Source: Dyella_A sp051962475 (GTDB lineage: Bacteria > Pseudomonadota > Gammaproteobacteria > Xanthomonadales > Rhodanobacteraceae). Taken from it: 64,000 nucleotides of DNA. How positions within the stretch are numbered: the stretch's first letter is position 1; each line of letters starts with the position of its first letter. The stretch covers positions 38,995 to 102,994 of the forward strand of contig NZ_JBQCCF010000012.1 of assembly GCF_051962475.1 (NCBI RefSeq), in the 5' to 3' direction. A program made the translations under genes and the position numbers. Shown piece by piece: positions 55,863-63,974 of the stretch. The notes beneath the pieces are model-generated. The model was given only the letters and a program-made list of their open reading frames with translations, made no database searches and had not been told where the DNA came from.

Positions 55863-57476
55863 ATGGCACGCAGGGGAAGAGTGGCGATGGCCGCGGCCGT
55901 CGCAGCGACGCTGGCGCTGGCTGGCTGGTGGCTCCACGGAAGCGTAATTGCACCGGCTACACGCCCCCCCGCGCTCGCCAGCGCACCCGCTCAACCACCG
56001 GCTGCCGCGTCAACGGCGCCGCCGCCCTCGCTCCCGCTGCGCTTTGAGCCGTTCACGCAGACCCAGGTGGAGCAGTTCCTGAGCCAAGCCCGCAAGGCCG
56101 AGGCGATCAACGATCCCCTGCAGCGCTGTCTGGCCTACCCGGACCCTCCGGGCAGCCACTGGAACGCCGATGCGGTAAAGGCCTACTGCCACTACCGCTA
56201 CCTGCCCGGCATCAGTTTCGACGAGGCGCGTCATCTGATCGAGCGCGATCACGCCGCGGAGCTGGATCGTCAGCTGGCCGATGCCCTGCACAGGCAGCTC
56301 ACCGACCCCGCCGCGCAGGGCATGCTCGACCACATCTACCAAAACGCCTTCGATGACGGCTCGTTCGATATCCGCCCCACGCTCGACGCATGGAAGCGGC
56401 AGTTGCCCAACAGCGCCTTCGCCTATGCCGCGAGCGGCATGGCCTATGCGCGGATGGCGGCCGCGGCGCGCGGCGAGAACTACATCAGCAACACCCCGTC
56501 CGACGCGATCCTCTCCATGGATCGCCTGGCACAGGAGGCCGATACCGACCTGCGCCACGCCATCGCGCTGGACCCGCGCATCACGCCGGCCTACGCGGCC
56601 ATGATGAACATCGGTCGCATGACGCTGGGGCGCGACTACGCGCTTCAGGCGCGGGACGCCGGCTTGAAGGTCGCGCCGGCCGACTTCCTTTTGTATGGCG
56701 CCGCCAACGCGATGGCCGAACCCAAGTGGGGCGGGGCGCCGGGAGAACTGGAGGCGCTGCGTCGCCTTGAGCTGTCGCATGCGGCGCAGAACCCGCTGCT
56801 CTACCTCAATGCCACCGACACGCGGCTGAGCGAATTCAACTTCTACAGCTGTCGCTGCGACACCCCGCCGGAGCTGGCCCTGATGATGCACACGCTGCAA
56901 GACGTGGCTGGGTTCGATGCGCTCAACTCCGCCGGCCAAAGCGCGGACACGGCGCAGCAACACGGGCTGGCCGCGGTGTATTACGCCGAGGTGATCCGCT
57001 TCGCCAATCGCCCCAATGACCGGCTCAGCCGCGCGTTTGCACTTGTGCCGCTGGGTTACCCGAGCTGGGCGCACGACGAGATCAGCGCCGTGGCGCCGCA
57101 ACTGCCGGGCAAGGGCGCCGTCTACCGCGGCCTGGGCTATGCCGACATGGAGCTGGAAGAAAACACCCGGGCCACCCGCGAGCTGGAGCAGGCGGTACGC
57201 CTCGATCCCACCGATAAGTGGTCATGGGAATCGCTCGGCCTGATCTATGGCGGTACCGGGCAGTGGGACAAAGCCTGGGACGTCGCCGATCAGCTGATCC
57301 GCATGGAGCCCGATGCTCCCGACGGTTGGCAACTGCGCGCGCAGGTGCAGATGGAGCAGCCGCGCGCCGGGCTGGCCGATACCGAGCAGGCATTTGCGGA
57401 GCGCTTCGGCCAGCGCCCCGACCAGCAGGCCACGCTCAACCGCATGCGCAACGCACTGGCGCACCTCAAGCACTGA
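55863..57476 (+). CDS. TPR-repeat protein with N-terminal anchor
   Basis: A 537-residue protein with an N-terminal membrane segment (AAAVAATLALAGWWLHG) and a Pro/Ala-rich linker, then a helical body of tetratricopeptide-like repeats, clearest near the C-terminus (AVYRGLGYADMELEENTRATRELEQAVRL shortened here as an E/A/L-rich helix pair) and in DLRHAIALDPRITPAYAAM. Domain DUF4034-like relatives are possible but not certain. It follows the protease after 251 bp with no recognisable feature in the gap, and precedes hutU by 78 bp. Confidence 0.7.
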   Translation: MARRGRVAMAAAVAATLALAGWWLHGSVIAPATRPPALASAPAQPPAAASTAPPPSLPLRFEPFTQTQVEQFLSQARKAEAINDPLQRCLAYPDPPGSHWNADAVKAYCHYRYLPGISFDEARHLIERDHAAELDRQLADALHRQLTDPAAQGMLDHIYQNAFDDGSFDIRPTLDAWKRQLPNSAFAYAASGMAYARMAAAARGENYISNTPSDAILSMDRLAQEADTDLRHAIALDPRITPAYAAMMNIGRMTLGRDYALQARDAGLKVAPADFLLYGAANAMAEPKWGGAPGELEALRRLELSHAAQNPLLYLNATDTRLSEFNFYSCRCDTPPELALMMHTLQDVAGFDALNSAGQSADTAQQHGLAAVYYAEVIRFANRPNDRLSRAFALVPLGYPSWAHDEISAVAPQLPGKGAVYRGLGYADMELEENTRATRELEQAVRLDPTDKWSWESLGLIYGGTGQWDKAWDVADQLIRMEPDAPDGWQLRAQVQMEQPRAGLADTEQAFAERFGQRPDQQATLNRMRNALAHLKH

Positions 57477-57554
57477 GCGCCTTGCCGCACTGCCGCTTTC
57501 CGCAGCGCAAGCCGCTCGCCACAATCACTTTTTTCGTTGCTTTCGAGATCGCCC

Positions 57555-59225
57555 ATGAACGCCCCCACCCGCATCGACACCACCCGCACCATCCGCGCGC
57601 CGCGCGGCACCGAGCTGAGCTGCAAGAGCTGGCTCACCGAGGCGCCGTTCCGCATGCTGCAGAACAATCTCGACCCCGAGGTGGCCGAGAACCCGGCCGA
57701 GCTGGTGGTGTACGGCGGCATCGGCCGCGCCGCGCGCAACTGGGAGTGCTTCGACGCCATCCTCAAATCGCTGCGCGAGTTGGACGACGACGAGACCCTG
57801 CTGGTGCAGTCCGGCAAGCCGGTGGGCGTGTTCCCCACCCACAAGGACGCGCCGCGCGTGCTCATCGCCAACTCCAACCTGGTGCCGCACTGGGCCACCT
57901 GGGAGCACTTCAACGAGCTCGATAAGAAGGGCCTGATGATGTACGGCCAGATGACGGCCGGCTCGTGGATCTACATCGGCTCGCAGGGCATCGTGCAGGG
58001 CACCTACGAAACCTTCGTGGAGATGGGCCGCCAGCACTACGGCGGCAACCTCAAAGGCAAGTGGATTCTCACTGCGGGCCTCGGCGGCATGGGCGGCGCG
58101 CAGCCGCTGGCCGCCACTCTGGCCGGCGCCTGCAGCCTCAACATCGAGTGCCAGCAGAAGAGCATCGACTTCCGCCTGAAGACCCGCTATGTCGACGAGC
58201 AGGCCACCGACCTCGACGACGCGCTGGCGCGCATCGCCAAGTACACCGCCGCCGGCGAAGCCAAATCCATTGCGCTGCTCGGCAACGCCGCGGACGTGCT
58301 GCCCGAGCTGGTCAAGCGCGGCGTACGCCCCGATGCCGTCACTGACCAGACCAGCGCGCACGACCCCGTCAACGGCTACCTGCCGCAGGGCTGGACGGTG
58401 GAGCAGTGGTTCGAGCGTCGCAAGAGCGACCCGGCCGGCACCGCCAAGGCCGCCAAGCAGTCGATGAAGGTGCACGTGGAGGCCATGCTCGCCTTCCACG
58501 CCCAGGGCATCCCCACCTTCGACTACGGCAACAACATCCGCCAGATGGCCAAGGACGAAGGCTGCGCCAACGCCTTCGCGTTCCCCGGCTTCGTGCCCGC
58601 CTTCGTGCGCCCGCTGTTCTGCCGCGGCATCGGCCCGTTCCGCTGGGTGGCGCTCTCTGGCGACCCGGAAGACATCTACAAGACCGACCAGAAAGTGAAG
58701 GAGCTGATCCCCGACGACGCCCACCTGCACAACTGGCTGGACATGGCCAAGGAGCGCATCCGCTTCCAGGGCCTGCCCGCGCGCATCTGTTGGGTGGGCC
58801 TGGGCCTGCGCCACAAGCTGGGCCTGGCGTTCAACGAGATGGTGCGCAACGGCGAGCTGAAGGCGCCGGTGGTGATCGGCCGCGACCACCTGGATTCCGG
58901 CTCGGTGGCGTCACCGAACCGGGAGACCGAGGCGATGAAGGATGGGTCGGATGCGGTGTCCGACTGGCCGTTGCTCAATGCGATGTTGAACGTGGCCGGT
59001 GGGGCGACGTGGGTGTCGCTGCATCATGGTGGTGGGGTGGGGATGGGGTATTCGCAGCACTCGGGGGTGGTGATTGTTTGCGATGGGTCCGAGGAAGCCG
59101 ATAAGCGGATTGGGCGGGTGCTTTGGAATGATCCTGGGACTGGGGTGATGCGGCATGCGGATGCGGGGTATGAGGTGGCGGTGGAGTGTGCGAAAGAGCA
59201 GGGGTTGAAGTTGCCGATGGTTTGA
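57555..59225 (+). CDS. hutU: Urocanate hydratase
   Basis: Second enzyme of histidine degradation, converting urocanate to imidazolonepropionate with tightly bound NAD+. The 556-residue protein has the NAD loop GLGGMGGAQPLA, the urocanase blocks MTAGSWIYIGSQGIVQGT and the active-site Cys region FVRPLFCRGIGPFRW. ATG 57555 gives the usual N-terminus. The last roughly 300 bp switch from GGC to GGG glycine codons and G/T third positions although the protein sequence stays typical. hutH, the usual neighbour, is absent; an AT-rich island begins right after the stop. Confidence 0.96.
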   Translation: MNAPTRIDTTRTIRAPRGTELSCKSWLTEAPFRMLQNNLDPEVAENPAELVVYGGIGRAARNWECFDAILKSLRELDDDETLLVQSGKPVGVFPTHKDAPRVLIANSNLVPHWATWEHFNELDKKGLMMYGQMTAGSWIYIGSQGIVQGTYETFVEMGRQHYGGNLKGKWILTAGLGGMGGAQPLAATLAGACSLNIECQQKSIDFRLKTRYVDEQATDLDDALARIAKYTAAGEAKSIALLGNAADVLPELVKRGVRPDAVTDQTSAHDPVNGYLPQGWTVEQWFERRKSDPAGTAKAAKQSMKVHVEAMLAFHAQGIPTFDYGNNIRQMAKDEGCANAFAFPGFVPAFVRPLFCRGIGPFRWVALSGDPEDIYKTDQKVKELIPDDAHLHNWLDMAKERIRFQGLPARICWVGLGLRHKLGLAFNEMVRNGELKAPVVIGRDHLDSGSVASPNRETEAMKDGSDAVSDWPLLNAMLNVAGGATWVSLHHGGGVGMGYSQHSGVVIVCDGSEEADKRIGRVLWNDPGTGVMRHADAGYEVAVECAKEQGLKLPMV

Positions 59226-59274
59226 TGGTTGCCAGTAAAGGCATTGATATTTCAAATTTCTTCAGAGGAATGCT

Positions 59275-60411
59275 ATGTCGACCAAGACCCCTAAAAAAAA
59301 TTTAGCTGTTGTGCGACCGAACTCATTGGGAACCATAGTTGTAAAGCCTCCTGCAAAGCGTGTTCGCAAGCAGAAGGCCACAATTGACGATGGCTTAGTT
59401 GGAAAAATGAGCAAGCTTCGCGAGGATATGCCTACGGTGAAGTCGGTATGCTTCTTTAATAATAAGGGTGGGGTCGGAAAGACAAGTTTGGTTGCCAATT
59501 TGGCGGCTCAGCTTGGATTGAATTGTGGGGCGCGCGTGCTTGTCGTTGATGCCGATCCGCAATGCAACCTAACTCAGTACGTACTCAGTGAAGATGATTT
59601 CCTCGACGCATATAAATCCGAAGGGGCGACCGAGAGCATCTATAGCGTTATACATCCACTCTCGGTTGGAAAAGGATATACAAGCAGCCTGCCCATTAGG
59701 AACATCCCAAAATTTGGCTTTGACATCGTTCTTGGTGATCCTCGTTTGGCTCTTAAAGAAGACCTCTTGGCGCAAGATTGGAGGGACGCTAGATCAGGAG
59801 GTACTCGCGGTCTGAGAACCACATTTGTATTTTCTGATCTCATTAAAAAGGCGGATAACTACGACTTTGTATTTTTTGACATGGGCCCATCTCTCGGTGC
59901 TATCAACAGAGCTCTCTTGCTCTCCGCCAACTATTTTGTGGTGCCCATGTCCATTGATATATTTTCTCTCTGGGCCATCCAGAATATCAGTGAGGCTATA
60001 AGAATATGGAGCAGAGATATTGCTACCGGCTTAAGGCTGGCAGAAGACCCATCGGAGCTGGATGTTTTGCGCGCTACTCGTCTGAAATTTTTAGGCTACG
60101 TTACGCAGCAGCACAAAGAGCGTAGCGAGTCAGGTAGTCGCCGGATCGTTGAGGCTTATAACGCAATCAGTTCCAAGATACCAGACGAAATTGAATCGCG
60201 ATTGGGTGCCATCTTTTCGAGTAAAAACATTCAGCCTCACCTGGGCGACATTAAGCATTTGGCCAGTCTGGCTCCAAAGTCTCAGACTCTTCACGTCCCC
60301 ATGATTAATGTGACGGCTGTTGGTAGTTACGCCAGTATGCGCAAACAGGCGCGAAATATATATACAGCCATTTCCGGGACTTTTATTGATAATCTCCTGA
60401 AGAGTGCGTAG
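59275..60411 (+). CDS. ParA/MinD-type P-loop ATPase of a putative defence module
   Basis: A 378-residue ATPase. A 55-residue Lys/Arg-rich tail (KRVRKQK) precedes a deviant Walker A, NNKGGVGKTS (62-71, with the signature lysine Lys64), followed by VVDADPQCN (90-98) and a Walker B-like strand YDFVFFD (196-202), as in ParA/Soj. The C-terminal part (about 230-378) has no ParB-interaction or CPS domain that I can name. ParA proteins act in plasmid or chromosome segregation, but no ParB gene or parS-like repeat accompanies it. Ribosome site AGAGGA precedes the ATG. AT-rich codon use marks it as acquired; it starts 49 bp after hutU and ends 2 bp before the SIR2 gene. Confidence 0.88.
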   Translation: MSTKTPKKNLAVVRPNSLGTIVVKPPAKRVRKQKATIDDGLVGKMSKLREDMPTVKSVCFFNNKGGVGKTSLVANLAAQLGLNCGARVLVVDADPQCNLTQYVLSEDDFLDAYKSEGATESIYSVIHPLSVGKGYTSSLPIRNIPKFGFDIVLGDPRLALKEDLLAQDWRDARSGGTRGLRTTFVFSDLIKKADNYDFVFFDMGPSLGAINRALLLSANYFVVPMSIDIFSLWAIQNISEAIRIWSRDIATGLRLAEDPSELDVLRATRLKFLGYVTQQHKERSESGSRRIVEAYNAISSKIPDEIESRLGAIFSSKNIQPHLGDIKHLASLAPKSQTLHVPMINVTAVGSYASMRKQARNIYTAISGTFIDNLLKSA

Positions 60412-60413
60412 TC

Positions 60414-61301
60414 ATGTCATCTTTTCAGGTCAATGCCGATCTCATTGACGACTTGGCTAAGCAGCGTGTTGTTCTCTTCCTGGGGTCCGGAGTGTCGGCG
60501 AGCGCCATAACGAAGTCCGGAGTGCGCATAAAGCAGTGGCGCGCGTTTTTAGAGTGGTGCGCTAGCTTTTTGCCGGAGGCTAGAGCACAAGGCCTCGTGA
60601 CCAAGTTGCTCGAGGGGCAGGACTATCTGCTTGCCTGTGAGGTGCTGCGGAGGGGGCTTTCTGATACTTGGGGTGAACTTCTCCACAGGGAGTTCGGGCA
60701 GATTGCTGATCCATCTCCTTTGCACGGGGCTATCGTTGGTCTGGACCAGCGCATTATGGTCACGACAAACTTTGATAAATTAATCGAATCCGCTATTGAG
60801 CAGAGCGGCTCTACTCACTATCCAAAAGTGGTAAATAAGCTTAGTGCGGACGCATTTAAGATGCTGCGTGACGATGGGCGGTATCTTGTCAAAATGCACG
60901 GTTCCATCGATGATCCTGAGACATTCATTTTTACGAAATCGGAGTATATCGCGAAGGCTTTCGAGAATTGGATATATGGCGAGTTTCTGAGAACTCTGCT
61001 CGCAACTCACACGGTGCTATTTGTCGGATTTTCAATGAGTGATCCGGCAGTTTCGGCACTCGTCGAGCAGTATGCTTTCCGGTTTCCTAATGGGCGTCCT
61101 CACTATATTTTGCAGGGGGGTCCGATTGATCAGGAGTTGATCGATATAAATAAATCTCTGCGCAAGTTATACGCTATCGAATATGATCCAAAGGACGATC
61201 ATATTCAGTTAACAGAGGTAATTAGATTTATGTACACAGAGATGATGCGCCGTCGATTAGAGTTGGCGGTTGATTCATCAAACTTACTCAAAACTGGTTG
61301 A
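60414..61301 (+). CDS. SIR2-domain protein, predicted NAD+-consuming effector
   Basis: A 295-residue protein made almost wholly of a SIR2-like (SIR2_2) domain: VVLFLGSGVSASA (NAD-binding loop, 24-28), TTNFD (117-121), the catalytic His region KMHGS (160-164) and VLFVGFSMSDPAV (201-213). Such stand-alone SIR2 domains deplete NAD+ in defence systems such as Thoeris, DSR, AVAST and SIR2-pAgo. No zinc ribbon of true sirtuin deacetylases is present. The start is 2 bp after the ATPase stop, so the two are surely co-translated. The effector role is inferred from the family. Confidence 0.88.
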   Translation: MSSFQVNADLIDDLAKQRVVLFLGSGVSASAITKSGVRIKQWRAFLEWCASFLPEARAQGLVTKLLEGQDYLLACEVLRRGLSDTWGELLHREFGQIADPSPLHGAIVGLDQRIMVTTNFDKLIESAIEQSGSTHYPKVVNKLSADAFKMLRDDGRYLVKMHGSIDDPETFIFTKSEYIAKAFENWIYGEFLRTLLATHTVLFVGFSMSDPAVSALVEQYAFRFPNGRPHYILQGGPIDQELIDINKSLRKLYAIEYDPKDDHIQLTEVIRFMYTEMMRRRLELAVDSSNLLKTG

Positions 61302-61433
61302 GGATTTGGTTAACGGGTTGCGTCAAAGGAGCCGGGGATAAAGGGCGGCGCGGCTAATTAAATTTGCGCGCTGTTTGACGGCTTAAAATGTTGGCTTAGT
61401 TTAATTGGCCACATCCCGTTCTATCGGCGGGAG
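61302..61433 (+). promoter_or_regulatory. Intergenic region with weak promoter before the SLATT fusion gene
   Basis: TTGACG (61375-61380) with TAGTTT (61397-61402, 16 bp) or TTTAAT (61400-61405, 19 bp) could serve as a promoter. The element is weak, but the 132-bp gap suggests the third gene may have its own start of transcription. Confidence 0.3.
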
Positions 61434-62702
61434 GTGGAGTTGGCGGCGTTCCGGGCAGACCTCGTCCCGAGCAATTACGGAGTATATGCGGTGGCTGACA
61501 AGAACGAGCTTCTACATTTTATAAGACATTACCGCCATAAAGCCAATGTGTTACGCGTCATTCATTCCCGGCAAGCCGAGGTAAAGCGCAAGCGTGATTT
61601 GAGCTACACCCTGGCAATTATAGTGCTTGGCGCAATAATTACCTTTGTTGGATTCATGGGGGCGACCAAATTAGTCGGGACCGTGGATTCTCTGTGGCAG
61701 ACAGAGACCCCAGCTGAGAGTGCGTCGCCTACAGGGGCGAGTTCGACTGCCTCGGCGCCGTCTGCAACGGAGGTCGCGCGCAGCGCTAGTCATTTATCGA
61801 GCGGGGCGCGACCATCTTCGCTTTCAATTCCCGCCAGCAACAAGATTGAGAAAGTATCGGACTTAGCGTTCAATTTGGCAGTGCTTTTATTATTTGTAGC
61901 GTCGCTACTGAACTTGATATATAGGTGGAAAGAAGAGGCTGCACTTCATTTTCAGGGTGTAATCAAGTTAACGCACTTTTTGAATTGGCTAGATGAAGTA
62001 GAAATAACGTGTAATGGCGAGAGATGCAATGAGCTTGTCAAGAAGGTGAGGGGAAAATATCAGGTTATTGTGGAATCCCTTCCGCCGAACAGTGATAAGG
62101 CATATAAGGCGGCAAAGACGTCCATGAAATCGAATGACAAGAGGAGTGATTGCGGTGACGCGGCGCCCGGGCTCGAGTATGTTAGAGATGTCATTAAAGC
62201 TTCTCCCGCAATTATGCTTGTGTTGCGACAGATGCGTGCCCTTGACGGGCGTTTATGGCTCGGTGGCGGAGTAATACGAAATGCTGTATGGGATGACCTC
62301 ACAAGCAGGAATACACGCATCGACGATTTTGACGTCGTTTACTACGATTCTCATTTAGAGAAGAGCCAAGATAAGTCTCTCGAGGAGAATCTACGGAGTC
62401 GCTTGCCGCCCGGCTTCGCTGTGTCGGTGAAGAATCAAGCGCGCATGCATTTGGTGACCGGGGAGGAGGGGGTTTCCTCTCTCGCCAATGCCGTCGCTGC
62501 TTGGCCTGAAACTGCGACTTCTATTGCGGTTCGGCTCTCTATCGACGAAGTCATTGAAGTGCTAGCGCCGCATGGCTTGAAAGACCTGCTGTCGCTTATT
62601 GTGCGCCCGTCTCCCGCTCACGCGGTCTGTCGCGACGCCTTCGAACGCAGAAAAGCGAGTAAGCAGTGGAAGAAGTATTGGCCTGAGTTAGCCGTTGAGT
62701 AA
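61434..62702 (+). CDS. SLATT-like two-helix membrane protein fused to an NTP_transf_6 nucleotidyltransferase
   Basis: A 422-residue fusion. Residues about 25-220 resemble SLATT domains: a basic helix (HYRHKANVLRVIHSRQ), membrane helix 1 (about 57-80), a Ser/Thr/Ala-rich loop (84-138), membrane helix 2 (about 142-163), then YRWKEEAALHFQ and an amphipathic tail ending YQVIVESLPPNSDKAY. Residues about 245-422 match NTP_transf_6 (DUF925): LGGGVIRNAVWDDL (276-289), acidic DDFDVVYYD (297-305), VKNQARMH (332-339), AAWPETATSIAVRL and GLKDLLSLIVRPSP. SLATT domains are thought to form membrane pores triggered by nucleotide signals. Here a nucleotidyltransferase sits on the same chain. Start is GTG 61434 or TTG 61440 (the latter has better ribosome-site spacing). 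Probably part of the same module, 132 bp after the SIR2 gene. Confidence 0.85.
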   Translation: MELAAFRADLVPSNYGVYAVADKNELLHFIRHYRHKANVLRVIHSRQAEVKRKRDLSYTLAIIVLGAIITFVGFMGATKLVGTVDSLWQTETPAESASPTGASSTASAPSATEVARSASHLSSGARPSSLSIPASNKIEKVSDLAFNLAVLLLFVASLLNLIYRWKEEAALHFQGVIKLTHFLNWLDEVEITCNGERCNELVKKVRGKYQVIVESLPPNSDKAYKAAKTSMKSNDKRSDCGDAAPGLEYVRDVIKASPAIMLVLRQMRALDGRLWLGGGVIRNAVWDDLTSRNTRIDDFDVVYYDSHLEKSQDKSLEENLRSRLPPGFAVSVKNQARMHLVTGEEGVSSLANAVAAWPETATSIAVRLSIDEVIEVLAPHGLKDLLSLIVRPSPAHAVCRDAFERRKASKQWKKYWPELAVE

Positions 62703-62723
62703 ATGGAGGAAAACTGGGGTCAG

Positions 62724-62752
62724 AAAAACAGGGGGCAAAAAAACAGGGGGCA
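62724..62752 (+). repeat. Two tandem copies of a A-rich/G5 unit before the IS
   Basis: AAAAACAGGGGGCA (62724-62737) is repeated with one extra A at 62738-62752, in the 53 bp between the SLATT gene and the left end of the insertion sequence. A closely related string occurs at 5946-5968 (GGGGGTAAAAAAACAGGGGC). Confidence 0.5.
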
Positions 62753-62755
62753 GGT

Positions 62756-62781
62756 TGAGGTGGCCCGGCTTTTTCGGACAC
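62756..62781 (+). repeat. Left terminal inverted repeat of the IS3 element
   Basis: TGAGGTGGCCCGGC... (26 bp) pairs with the right end; mismatches at positions 5, 14, 18 and 19. Confidence 0.85.
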
Positions 62782-62786
62782 GTTAG

Positions 62787-63650
62787 TTAAGCACTCATCG
62801 CCGCATCGTCGACACTGGCCGGCGTTCGGTAGCCAAGCGTCTGATGCAGGCGCTTGCGGTTATAGAAGCCCTCGATGTAGCTGACGATGGCGATCCTTGC
62901 CACCTCGCGTGTGGCGAACGCTTCGCCGTGAGTCAGCTCGTTCTTCAAGGTCGAGAAGAAGCTCTCCGCGCAGGCGTTGTCGTAACAGTCGCCATGGCGG
63001 CTCATGCTCGCCATCAGGCCGTGTGCGTCCATCAACCGACGGTAGTTGCCTGAGCTGTAGAGCACGCCACGATCCGTGTGGTGGATGAGGCCTGCAGGAG
63101 GCTGTCGATGGGTGATGGCCATGCGCAGGGCTGCCGAGACCAGTGGTTCGTCGTTGCGATCGGACAGCGCCCAGCCAACGACCTTTCGTGAGCACAGATC
63201 GATAAGCACGGCGAGATATAGCCAGCCAGCACGGGTGCTGATGAAGGTCACGTCGCCTACCCAGCACTGGTTTGGACGGTCGACGTGGAACTGCCTACGC
63301 ACCAGATCCGGCGCTGTGCGTTTGTGCCGGCGAGCGTAGTGCGTGACCTTGAAGCGCCGCCGCCGACGCGCTTCGATGCCGTGCTCGCGCCTCACGCGAG
63401 CGACACGGTGGCGACCGCAAGGAATCCCCTCAGCGACCAACGCCTTCCACACCTTGCGTGCACCATAAGCCTCGCGCGATGCGGCATGGATACGCCGCAC
63501 ATGGCCGGCCAGGGCAAGGTCCTCGCGCTGGTGCGTGCTGGGTTCTCGATGGTGCCAGGCGTAGTAACCACTGCGGCTAACCGACAAGGTGCGGCACATG
63601 CCTGTTAGCGAGAACTGATCAGCGTGGCGGCGCATGAAGTCGTACTTCAT
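62787..63650 (-). CDS. IS3-family transposase OrfB (DDE catalytic domain)
   Basis: A 287-residue transposase B part. An N-terminal HTH_21 region (MRRHADQFSLTGMCRTLSVS) precedes the rve integrase core with the DDE triad: Asp in WVGDVTFIST, Asp in HHTDRGVLYSS and Glu in NACAESFFSTLKNE. The stop of OrfA overlaps its ATG in ATGA. The active protein is probably the OrfAB fusion produced by frameshifting. Confidence 0.95.
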   Translation of the reverse strand: MKYDFMRRHADQFSLTGMCRTLSVSRSGYYAWHHREPSTHQREDLALAGHVRRIHAASREAYGARKVWKALVAEGIPCGRHRVARVRREHGIEARRRRRFKVTHYARRHKRTAPDLVRRQFHVDRPNQCWVGDVTFISTRAGWLYLAVLIDLCSRKVVGWALSDRNDEPLVSAALRMAITHRQPPAGLIHHTDRGVLYSSGNYRRLMDAHGLMASMSRHGDCYDNACAESFFSTLKNELTHGEAFATREVARIAIVSYIEGFYNRKRLHQTLGYRTPASVDDAAMSA

Positions 63651-63940
63651 GGCAGCTCCTTCGCGAAGTACGCCGCCGCTTTTTTTAAAATGTCCCGCTC
63701 CTCCGTGACGCGAGCCAGCTCGCGCTTGAGGCGCACGATCTCCGAGTCCTGATCGGGTTTGCGCCCCGAGCCGGGGAACGACGCTTCGCCCGCACGCACC
63801 AGCTCCGCCTTCCACTTGTAGAGCTGGTTGCGACGTATGCCCAGATCGATGGCCACCTCCGACGCCGGACGCTCGCCCGCATCGAGCAGACGCACCGCCT
63901 CGCGCTTGAACTCCGCCGTGAATCGTTGCCGCTTGACCAT
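63647..63940 (-). CDS. IS3-family transposase OrfA (DNA-binding part)
   Basis: A 97-residue HTH_Tnp_1 protein: MVKRQRFTAEFKREAVRLLD, the helix-turn-helix ASEVAIDLGIRRNQLYKWK and a leucine-zipper-like C-terminus (IVRLKRELARVTEERDILK). It binds the terminal repeats and is fused to OrfB by frameshifting. ATG 63940 is preferred over the longer open frame that starts inside the end of the element. Confidence 0.93.
   Translation of the reverse strand: MVKRQRFTAEFKREAVRLLDAGERPASEVAIDLGIRRNQLYKWKAELVRAGEASFPGSGRKPDQDSEIVRLKRELARVTEERDILKKAAAYFAKELP
63679..63686 (-). other. Programmed -1 frameshift site (A7G)
   Basis: On the minus strand the orfA codons read TTA AAA AAA GCG, giving the slippery heptamer A AAA AAA followed by G. 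Slipping back one base enters the orfB frame, which is open across this site. Confidence 0.85.
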
Positions 63941-63974
63941 CTGACACCTCCCGGGGGATTGTCCCCGTTCAAAG

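Noticed and set aside
59275..60411. ParA gene as part of a plasmid partition locus
   Set aside because: No ParB-like gene follows and no parS-type repeats were seen; a SIR2 gene follows instead.
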